Shown here: piece after piece, positions 13,601 to 25,600 of the stretch
Layout: each line of letters opens with the position of its first letter
Numbering within the stretch: the stretch's first letter is position 1
Source: Elmis aenea
Taxonomy: Eukaryota > Arthropoda > Insecta > Coleoptera > Elmidae
Direction of reading: 5' to 3'
Length of the DNA: 64,000 nt
NCBI GenBank assembly: GCA_947652605.1
Contig: OX393578.1
Span: forward strand, 52,769,415-52,833,414
Made by a program: the position numbers and the translations under genes
The notes under the pieces: model-generated
Told to the model about the DNA's origin: nothing
The model's database searches: none
The model's input: only the letters and a program-made list of their open reading frames with translations

Positions 13601-16600
13601 TTAATTATTTTTAAAGTTTATGAGAAAATTTTGAAAATCGGGGACAAGAATAAACCGGTACTTATTTCGGGGACGGATGGTCACCCTACTATTAAAACAT
13701 TTACAAAACGGCAAGTAGATATGGAGCGGGGGAGGTTCTTTGTACCTAAAATCAATCGTTTTTAAGTTATTAAGTTATTGAAGTTTTTTGGAAAATATAC
13801 AGGGTGTCTCAGTTAACATTTCCAGCATGGTGATCTCGCTTATTATAAGAGATACAGGTTTGTTTAAATTAGATGAATTATTCCTTAGTATAAGAGAAGT
13901 CACAATCAATGTTTAAAAGCACAAACTTGCTCGTTAGAAAGGAAAAAAAATCACATCGAACTATTCCAAACATGACGACCCATAAGAACGTACAAATAAA
14001 ATTGATTTAATAGTAAAGACAAAAAAGTTATGAGAAAAAATAAATTCAACATTTTCATATATTTTTGCTGTAACATCTGAACTATGAGGAATTTTGTACT
14101 TTTAAAAATTGATTGTGGCTCCTCTCGTGCAAAGAAATTATTCATCTAATTTTAAACAAACCTGTATTTCTTATAATATGTGAAATCCTCATGCTGGCAA
14201 TGTAATCTGGGACACCCTGTATACGAATACAGATCTTAAACAAAACAAAATGTTAATATTAAGTAATTTAACAATGCCCATGTAAACCATTTTGAAAGTG
14301 ATTAACAATGCTCTTATAGGTAGCTTCTGACTAGTTTAACTTTTAAAATAATACACAGGGTGTTTGTTTTTATTCCATGCATTTAGCTAAATTTTAAATT
14401 TTTTAAAATTATAGACCTACTTTTGAAACATTTTGCTACAGATCATTTAATTGTCTTTAAAAAGCAGGGATGTTTTCTGTCTAAAGGTGATATTTTCTGA
14501 GTTTTAATGATAATTTATAGGGAAACGTGCAATATTTGTTGGAATTAATTAATTGCATTGTAAACCAGATAGAGCAAAGAATATAATTTCAATATAAAAA
14601 TACAATATAAAAATGTAATATTTACTTCTACAAATAAATAATATTTTTGCCCTAATTTTTACTGGTACAGTAGTGTCTTGATAATCCGGATCAATTAAAA
14701 CCGGGCCAATTCGGATTATCAAAAAATCCGGATTACTGAGGATGGGAATTTATTAAAAAAATTATAAACAAAACTTAAGCTCTTTATGAAAACGTAAACA
14801 GAAATTAAAAATATAAGAGAAAAACATATTAAGGACTAAAAAAACTTGTAATGCGTGTCTGTTTAACTGCATGCTGGCATTTTTCAAAGGCACGTTCCTT
14901 TAAATTATTCAACATAATGACATTTGATAGCTCTATGTCGTTCTCCTCTGCCTCTGTAATGTCAGATATAGTCGAAGTACCAACTCCATACCTTTGCGCC
15001 AAAATCTTGCCAGAAATGCCGCGATTTAATTCATCAATAATTTTTGCCTTGTCATGGATACTTAAAGTAGTGTGCTTACGTTTTGGAGGCATCACTGATA
15101 TGTAAGTATGTACACAAAATACACTAAATAATAGTCCTACATTCGGGGAGTGCCGCACGCGTTCTAACCTGCAGAAACTTGTCAATTCGGATTACCAAAA
15201 CACAAGGAATCCGGATTACAAAGTACCCCATTGAGAATTTATCAAATCCGGATTACTGAAGAATCCGGATCACTGAAGATTCGGATTACCGAGACATTAC
15301 TGTAATGTGAATTTTTAACCCCGCCCATAGTGAAAATTTTGGTCGCCTTTATCGCTACAGCCCCTTTTTTGCAAATTCTTACAAGCCGCCACTGGCAGAT
15401 AGTAAAACTTCTATTAGTCGTTACGATTTAATTAAATTGTGTAATTGTGTGTCTTTACAATTTTAGACGAGTAATGTCAGCTACAACGCACAACCGTCGA
15501 AGGTTGTCGATGAAGATTCCCTCGAACATATCATAACAAGCGATCAAAAATTATTATTAGAGCAGCAAATGCGTCAGCACGTACAAATATTAACACAACA
15601 CTTCATAATAACGTATCAGCATCCAGAGTTTTCCAATATGGCGATAAACTGCAAAGAGGAATTGGTAAGGAATTTGTTATCGCGTATAAAATGTATACCT
15701 CACTGTACCGTGTAAATTTTGCAGCTGAATTTTAAACTATTGGCTGAGGGCAAAGAAAATTCCATGTTCTTGACCAGCAATCTAAACGATGCCCTAAAAT
15801 TGGTGGAAGACTGGGAAAATAAATTTCTCTCCGATTCAGATGATGTCAAACTAGCTAAACAGTATGTAGAAAACATTATTGTAACAATACAAAAGCATTT
15901 ATATTTTTAATTTGTTTTAGGCACGTAATGAAAGTTATACACGAATCGTAAGTCTCTTATAAAATTATTTTGTTCTCGTTTAACACTTATTTCTTTTCAG
16001 TAAGCAAAGCAAGGCAGCCGGCACAGAATATATAGTAACATTTCCACCTTTGATACTGGAAACGATTTCTAAAAGCAACGTATTTATTTATCCTTCGTTA
16101 CTTCCGAGAATTCCGTTCAAATCGGCAAGTTTAACTACAACGAAGAGTACCTTTATTCCACAGGAAAACGAGTGAGTTAACTTAATAGAAATGTTTTCTG
16201 TATTAAAATTTGATTCCTTTTTGTGTTGCTTAGATTAATCGCTCTTGGACTCGAACAGTTTACTCCATTTATGAAGCAGGATCCATATTACGTAACCCCA
16301 AAGGGACAAGTGAAGCTTAGATCTCTGTGTCACTTTATAGTTCGTTACATGATGCCCATGAAGGAAGTTGATAAGTTATACAACTACATTAGCAGCAGCA
16401 AACATCGCAAAAGTGTTCCGAATGCTATCAAATATTATTACGAAAATAAGAGGGCCCCGGTTACCATGCATTACGTAGTTTCGTTGCAGCAATTCGGAGT
16501 TGTACCACCGTGTGAAAGAGATAAGGATATGTTGCCGTATCAGTGGAGGAATTTTCTCTATCCCCCAGAAAAACAGGTAATTAACCCATTAAGTACCAAA

Positions 16601-19600
16601 TTATTTATTTGGATATATATATTTTTTTTAATATTGGTTTAAAACTGTCATTAGAAAATTTTAATTTTTGGCATTTAAAGTTATGAGATATGATGTGTCC
16701 TATAAATAGGACGCTGGCATCTAAAGGTATCAATTGTACATACAATACTAAACAAGGGTTGTTTCAATCAAGGTTTTTAAAAAAGCAATGGTAAAAAATC
16801 TACTGTGTTTTTATTAAAAGTGCATTTTAAATGAACAAAAATTGGATATACCGTATTTTTCGGACGATAAGACGCACTTGGGGTTGCCAGAAGTTGAAAG
16901 TGTAAAAAGAGAACTTATTTTTTGTGAAAAATTACTCTCTACTGAAATATTTAATGGTCTATAACAAATTTCTTGATAACTTGTTCTTTATCTTAAATAT
17001 TTTAAATTTTATTCAAGTTCTCGATTGTCTTAGTACAGTATACTTTAGAAATTCATATTTCTTAACAACTTATTCTTGACCATCAATATTTTAAACTTTA
17101 GGCAATTTACAGAGTAACTTGATACAATATACTTCATAAATTCATATTAGACACATAAAGACTGTATCATTTAATTGTTATAGGATTTTTACTGATACAT
17201 GTGTTTCGACAGCTTTGATCCAAAACAAAATTTTTAATAACTTAATCGTTACTAGATCTATTTTAATTTTTATTTCTTTTTTCGTTTGAGTTAGTGCAGT
17301 GTACTTTATAAAATCATATTTAAGACATAAATATTCCATCGTTTCATTTTTAGTGGATTTTTACTTATAAATCGTGTTTTGACAGTTCTGGTCTAAAACA
17401 ACATTTTTAATAATTAAATCGTTACCAGATATGGTTTGATTTTTATTTCCTTTTTCGATTGAGTTAGTGCAATATACTTTATAAATCCATATTTGAGACA
17501 TAAATATTGCATTGTTTAATTTATATTGGATTTTTACTAATAAATGTGTTTTGACAGTTCTGATCCAAAACCAAATCTTTAGTAACTTAATCTTAACCCA
17601 CTTTATTATAATTTTTATTGAAGTTTACGATTACCTTGGTACTGTATACTGCAGAAATTAATTTTGTTTGTCAAAGAACAATATTGTTCAGTTTCTATTG
17701 TAATTCATAATTACAGAACGCAACCCACTTAACACGATGCGCCTACAGGGGTATGCAGTGTGCTGAACAAAACGCCTACTTTTGTCATTTTTAGACAGCC
17801 TGCGTAACTGTTATGTCAAATTAGTTGCATGTCTATGTAGGCGTTTTGTGTCGTGGTTGCCTATCAATAGGCGCAACGTTTAGTGGGTTGCATACTGTAC
17901 ATTACGCCTACATGGATATGCAACTAATTTAACGTCGTTTCTACGCAGGTTGCCTGAAAATGCCGAAAGTAGGCGCTTTGTTAAGCACATTGCATACCTT
18001 TAGGCGTAACCTGCCAAGTGGGTTGCGTTTTGTATTTCAGTATGCGCCTGTTATCAATAAATATATAAACCCGCCGTGACTCGCGCTGGTTTTACTAACG
18101 TGATGACTCGCGCGGTGTGTTTCTTACACTCCATCAGTTTTTCAGACTATTCGTAATTTTTCGTCTAATTTTACTATTTTATTTAAAACTATTCATAACA
18201 TGATTTCACTTGAATTACTTTATACAAACCGACTTTTTACTAGTTGTTAATGCAAAATATATTGATAGAGCTATAACAAAAAAGTATTTTACTCGGGGTA
18301 GAAAGAATAAATTATGAAACTAAATTTATTTTTGTTTACTTATAAATTTTATTATATAAAAATAATTTGGTTATAGAATACACTAAGTAAAATAATAATA
18401 TCTGCTATTTTGTACCAACACGATGTAACACGATATAGCGCAGTGTAAGTACCAAGTACCTATCCTAAGGGATAAATAACGGTACAGCAAGGATAAGTAC
18501 TGCTAATGACAATTAACCTCCATAACCTGTTACAGTCAGGTATTTTCTTTCTGTCATAAGTTTCATAGAAAATGTAAGCAAATTTATAAAGCAATGTCAG
18601 CTATAGTGGCATACAAAATTGCAAATATGCTACAGTATACTTATTACTTAGAAATAAACACATAGTTTTGAAAAAAAATTCATCTCGTTAAAAAAAGCAA
18701 AGAAACTAGTCATTTTCACAGAAAAGGTTGGAAACATATGTAACTCCAGCTACTGAAAAGCAGGGGTCATAAAGCCTAACTAAAAAAAAATGACACAATA
18801 AAAAAGAGGCTGGGGTGCCTGGAACACCCCGCGCGAGTCACGGCGTGTTAAGTATGTTTAGGCTTTTTCAAGCGGATTCCACACAAATAATTTATTTTTG
18901 CTACATAGTAAATAGAAATACGATTTCTAAAAAAAAAAGTTTTTATGTAAACATATTTTATTTTACCAAGTGCATCAGTTAGTGTTTTGTGTTGTATAAC
19001 AGCTTTATTTAATACTGAGAAAATCAATAATTGGTAGTCTAAGGGTTAATATAAACAAAGATAACATTCCTGGATCAATTTAAAATTCATGGCGGTAATG
19101 ATACCGTTACGTAGGACACCAATAGTTTTGTTGTTGTATGATTATAAAAAAAAAAAATTCAAAATATTTGTGGAATTAGCTTATTTAAACCTTTTCAAAG
19201 CAAACTTACACTAAAAACCTCAACAAAATTAATTTTAAATAACAATAAATTAAAAGTATGTGTAATGCGATGATATAGGTACAGTGATGCTACTTTTAAT
19301 GTCATTTATTTTAAACATTTTGAGTAAAAAAGTACCAAAAAAGTATTTTGTACATTGTTGATGGTTAAAGATGTTACTCTCCAAGTTATAACACATTCTG
19401 AGATATTTTAATAATAAAAAAAATATATTTCCACGCTCTCCTATAAATAGGACGCTGGTACTTAACGGGTTATTACTTATAATAAAAAGTGAAGTCATTC
19501 AATAATGTTATTATTTATTTTGCTTGTATTTTGAGTTTAAGGATGCAGAGAGCACTTTACTTATGCTTTTTTTAAAATCAAATTTTGAATCATGCTGTAA

Positions 19601-22600
19601 AAGTCATGTGCCATAGAAATTGTACTTTATGAAGTTTAGAACTATATATGTATAGTCCAAATGTCTCAACAGTTGATGGTCAATTGAAGGTGTTTAAATG
19701 AACTACCAAGTGACAGTTAACAGTAATTTTTGTTGTGTAAATAGTTTTGTTAGTTATTATATTTTAGGTAATTGTGAAATAGCTACGTCTTAAGTTACTA
19801 TTTTTCATTTATTTATGCAACTTTATATGTATTTATTTCAGAATGTAATAGAAACGTCAGTACCATTGGAAAGTCAGGTTACACGAAGTAATCTTATCAA
19901 AGTAACTAAACCTCCTGCTTTTAACAGAAAACCAAGAAGAAGGATATTGCCCAAATCGACATCACCAACACAAAGTTCTTCATTGGTTGCTTCCACTCCT
20001 TTAAGGCCGAACGTAACTGGATATAAAAAACAGCTCACCATTACTAACTTGAGTGTGTCGCCAGTTAATAATATAGGATCTAGGCGTAACTTTGCAGCAA
20101 GCACTAAGGGAAAAAGATTAGATCAGTATTTCAGATCGCCTAAACGTTTAAGTTTCCTAACATTATCCGCCAATTTACGTTTACAATCGTTGAGGTTCAA
20201 TTCAACTATTTTCAAGAAATTGAAAGGAAGAACCATGAGTAATTTCGTGAACGATGGATTTCCTAGTATGCCTTCACTGTGCACACCAGTAAAACAGATC
20301 CCAGAAATAAATAATCGTAGTCCCGAAAAGGGAGATTGCTCAATTAGTGAAACTGGTACAGAATCACTCAGAATGATACTGGATGATCCATCCAACATTT
20401 CAGAAGTGCCTGTAATAGAAGATGATATCATCGTTGTTGAAACGGAAGATGAAGAGATTTCTGAAAAGGTAAATAAAAATCCTTAAGAAGAAAAAACAAT
20501 TAAAATTGTTTTTTTATTTTTAAGGACAATGCAGACGATATCAATGCTTTAATGATCGCAAGCTCTACTATCAAGAATCTTGGTCGGAGAGCTCCATCGG
20601 GTGCTGAAAAGAAGAAAGCTAAATTACGGAGAGAGTACAATGCTAATTTAGCTATGTTATCACCAGAGGATCCTGTTATTACCAAGGAAAAGGCACAAAG
20701 TAAGTGTTTTACAATGCTTTAAGATTAAAAATTATTTTTTTTATTTAATTAGCTCCCCAGGCCAAGCCGACCCATGGCTTTGTAACATGTTTTCTCCATT
20801 ATTTTTTCTTCTTTGTTAGTTTTTTCCATTCCTTAACTTCTAGTTCCTTCAGTTCCTTTTCCACTGCCTCTAACCGTTTTGTACGTGGTCTTCCCCTCGT
20901 CCATCTTCCCGTTACTCCTCCCTCCAGTGGTTGTTTTGTTTCCCGGAAATATTGATATTTGTCCCAGCCACCTCATTCTTTGTCTTTACAACATTAATTA
21001 TATTTGGTTGATCTTAGTTTCTCCAATTCCTTATTTTTTCTTCTTACCGATTGCTCTCTTTCTTTCTTCCCCCAAATACCTTCCTTTATACCTCCTTTTC
21101 CCAGACCTGTGTAATTTTTTTTCTTTTTGATTAATTTTCCACATCTCACCCCCGTAGATATTAATTGTGACTCCCCCTAAGATATTGTTTGACCTGATTA
21201 CTGATTACATGACTATGCCGTTAAACATCTTGAGCCTTTGATAATTCCCTCTTCTCCATTGTCAGATAAAGGGACTTCCAAATAGTTGAATTTATCTACT
21301 CCATAAAATTTTTCAGGTTACGCGCAAGCCTACTTCGATAAGGTCCGTGAACGTCTAGATCCGCACGAGTACGATCTTTTCATGGAAATACTGAACGACT
21401 TTGACGAGACAATGAACACCGTTTCTGAGTTATACAACAAAGTAGAGTCCGTTTTGATCCATAAGCACCGCGATTTGATGGACGAATTTCTCACGTTTCT
21501 GACACCCGCCCAAGCGAATGACGTCGGAAAATTGATGCCGCATTTCATGTTGAGTAACATGTCGTTGTTCCTCCGTAAATTAGAGATATATTTCAAGGAA
21601 CAGCCGGCTCAACTGCGGAAGATCTATCATAGTCTGACGGAGTTGGCCGCGTGTATGGATGTCACGATGGATCGTGTGAAAAATACGATTTTACCCTTGC
21701 TGAAGGGTAATAGTCTTCTAACTGATTGGTTTTTGCAAATTTTTCCTTGTGAACGGCCACCGGATAGGTACGTAGTGTTATGTACAATGTTCCCTCTAAG
21801 CTGTACAATGTGCAATTTCGCAGCAATTTTGAAAGTCTGCACACTGCTCAGCGGCTTCTGCGCACTCTAGACAAGATCACTAAATTTAAAATACATGAAC
21901 AGTTCTTCATAAATCGTAACATTTATCAATTGCAACGAAGCATTGTTGTGCTAAACGACTAATTTCCTATTTAACACTGACTAATTCAAACCAATATTAA
22001 CAAAATTACATAGCCTTTAATATAGAAACACATTACATTACTAAAAAAGCTATTGTGAAACATAATAGAGCACAAAAACATTTAAAAAGAACTCCTGTAT
22101 TTAACACCTACATTTGAATTTGAAAAATTCGCGCACTATCTCTAAGGACCTCCCATATTTATAATCACCATGGTAATTATAGCTAACTCCGCCCACTTTT
22201 TTTAATTACCATGGTAACCGCGTCGGCGGCCATATTTGAATATGTTCGAACTGTCAGTTTGACGTTTAGAACGTCAAGTTACATTATAAGCTAAAACCGG
22301 GTTTTTTATGAAGCAATTTGATAATTTTAAGTGTGTTAATGATCCTTATTGGATAACTAAGGCCTACATGCACCATTTAGAGGAATTTAAAAGGTGGGTA
22401 AAGCATTTGTATGATGGAAATGTATGTTTTTGTTAACAAAAAGTTATGCAGAACTTAATATTCGAAGTATTCATCCATTTGTTTTTTCATTTAACCACAT
22501 AAAGTTGAATTCAGATCTGAGTTTACAACACAGCCTAGGAAGCCTGTCAAAAAATCGGTAACTTTTAGACACACATTTGGTTGGTTTTATTTTAGCCCCT

Positions 22601-25600
22601 ACAAATATGTCGAAAGTTTAAGTTATGTTCTACAATATTTCATTATACAATGTATCCAAAAGTTATGGAATATGCTATATATCTCAGTAAATATGCACTT
22701 TAGGAAAAAATGTTTTGAATAAAAGTTATTTGGTACTTAGTTTTCCAACATAAGACAAAATTTTTTTTTTTTTTTGTCGAATAACGAAAGCTCAATGAAA
22801 AACAATTTAAACCTTATTGAAACAAGTGAATGTTTCCATTTTACATGCGTAAAAAAATCTACGTTTTCCACAAAAAATGTTTTGTACCATCAAGTGTAAC
22901 CGAACTATTAATGATTTTAAAAGAATGACCATTTTGATTTTTGTTTATTACGTAGCGTGCCATGAAACTTTGTTTAAACATTCAAGCATCACTGAATTGG
23001 TCTCAGAAAGGGGAATAATTTATCTAATTTAAACAGCTCTTACCGTTTATGAGATCCCTATAGTGGACCACCCTGTATATAAAAACTATTTTATATGTAA
23101 ACATGGAAATAAATGCAATATTTTGATTAGTGATGCCGCGAGACGAGACGAGACGAGAAATAGCCAAGTCTCGTATCGTCTCGAAAATTCGAGACGAGAA
23201 ATGTGCCTTGTCTCGTCTCGAGGATTTCTCGACTACCAAAATCTCGTCTCGAGGTCGAGAATCTCGTCTCGTCTTGAATATTATTAGGTACCTGCTGCAT
23301 TTAAATAAATACTTTTTATACCTATTTCTTCAATTGAGCAGGTACATTTAAGGTAGATAATAAATATATTGTATATGATTTTTTAATAATCACTTATGCG
23401 CTAATTACAGGAATACACATTTAAAACTATTTTCAAATAAAATGTAAACCAAACGAGCTTTATTTGCTATTTCAAAAGTAAATATAGCTTTTCGTATTTT
23501 TTTAATTATTTTGAAGTGCACGTTTTTATGTTGTATCATAAAATAAATTATCGTTGTTGAGGTCATTTGCCAAATAGGTTTAAGATTTCAATACCAATTG
23601 TAATATTTTTATAGTAGGGTCCGACGTTTTTCACAAATAACTTTCTCTTTTAATTTGAATTAGGCCAATAAACCAACACTAAAGTTCTTAATCGAATAGT
23701 ATAAAAACGTGACATTGTCAAATGACAAGTTCTTAATTTTTAGTATACCTACATCATTTTAAAATTGTAGCTTGTTCAATACTCGGTAATAATTATTCAA
23801 ATCGAATCGGATATTATTTATGACAAGTGATTTGGTATTTCCAAGCACACATTGTTGTAAAATTCAAATTTTAGAAACTTGCTTTATTTAAAATCATTCA
23901 GTTTAAAATTCTAACAGTAATAAATGTTATTTCCTTTATTATTGAATGAATCTATAAACAAACAAAAATATATTTAAATGAGGTTCAAACCACTCCTACT
24001 GAATGAATATAGTTTCTGTATTCCAGGAAGTCGAATCCTATTGTTATGACGGATTTTCCGAACATGTGTTTCAGGTACAAAACCCTTTCTATAATACTTT
24101 GACCAATCAGAGCTTTGTGATAACATTCGTGTAATAATTTGAAATTTAAGATGAACGAAAATTTTAAACAGTGTTAACGTAAAATTACAAATAAAAGTCG
24201 GGAATTTCCACAAATACGATTGCATGAATCAACCTCCTCTGTATAGGGCAAAAGGTGTAGTATCTAGTAGGTGTTCGGTCGATAAGGGTGTATTATTTAC
24301 TAAAAAGCCAGTTAGTGAGTTTGTGTAATTTTAATATTTAATTAATTAACTGGCAAAATGAAACGTAGAGGTGATTCAGTTTCAAACATAACTAAATATT
24401 TCCGGAAATCAAATAATAATAAACACATTAGCGGTAGGTACTGAAGAAACAGATGATGACGACAGGGTCAAAGATAAATCTTATGAACCTCTAGATTTAG
24501 AAAGCGATGATAGTCCTGCGCCCCCAGAATTGTTAACAAAAACATCAGAAAAACGGAAAAAAAGGAAAGACTAAACAAAATTTAAAAATTGGTGAAACAT
24601 CAAAACACGGTAGTTTCATGGCCGCAAATCTTTTTGTCTCTCAGTACGTTAAAAAGCTCATTTGCAGACTTGATATACAAAATAATTAACTTACATCAAT
24701 TCCTATGGTGACATTTTCCTATTAAACATCAAACATCAGTCGTATTGCAACACGTAAGTATTTAATAATGCCAATGCATGAATTGTTTCTTAATTCCATA
24801 ACTTAAAAGTAAAATATGATTGGGCAAGTTTCGATTACGACTATACGAAATTACGAATACTTAAAATAAGACAAAATAATTATTGCCTATCAATACTGCG
24901 TATATATTTTCAGTATTGCGATAATAATAATAATAATAATAATAATATATTTAATCTGAAACATACAATGTAAAACATTGGTTCAAACGCGTCAACAAAA
25001 CAAAAGAATACAAAAGAATATCAAAAGTGTTTCTCGACATATTCTTGCATAGTATAAGGTTCAAGATCAACCAAAAACTTAAAAAGTTGTTGTTTAAATT
25101 TAGAAATTTCACTGATATTTTTTATATACACTGGTAGTTTATTGAACAATTTTATGCTAACATAGAAGGCACTTTTTTCTAACTTGGTAAGGTGATGTTG
25201 TGGATACCTGTATATGTTTTTATCCCGGTGATTATAGTTATCTTGCACAATTTTATTATTTTTAAAATAGTGATTGTTCTTTAGTAAAAACACTAAACTT
25301 TTGTAAATGTAAAGTCCAAAAAAGGTTAGGAGGTTGTTTTTTTTTAAATACACCACGACATGATTGTTTATAGGGTAGATTATAAATAATTCTTATGACT
25401 TTCTTTTGCATAAAGAAGATTGGACTTACATTTGTGGAGCTACCCCAAAATATAATTCCATATGCCATTAATGAGTAAAAATTTGCATAGTATACTGAAA
25501 CTAATGTTTTTATATTAACTTGTTTTGATAGCACCCTGATTCCATAACAGATAGAGCTTAATCTTGACAGTAGATTGTTTGTATGGACTTTCCATGTTAA

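Larger units (their letters stand above)
16585..19469. mobile_element. piggyBac-like non-autonomous element filling GON4L intron 9
   Basis: Left terminus CCCATTAAGTACCA follows TTAA at 16581-16584; the right terminus reads TGGTACTTAACGGG then TTAT. The motif TCCTATAAATAGGACGCTGG occurs near both ends (16706 and 19440), as the subterminal repeats of this superfamily do. No transposase frame is seen. Other elements are nested inside. The left TTAA begins five bases into the intron. Confidence 0.65.

Noticed and set aside
20123..20431. Long antisense frame
   Set aside because: It is the reverse strand of GON4L exon 10, whose + frame joins its neighbours in phase.
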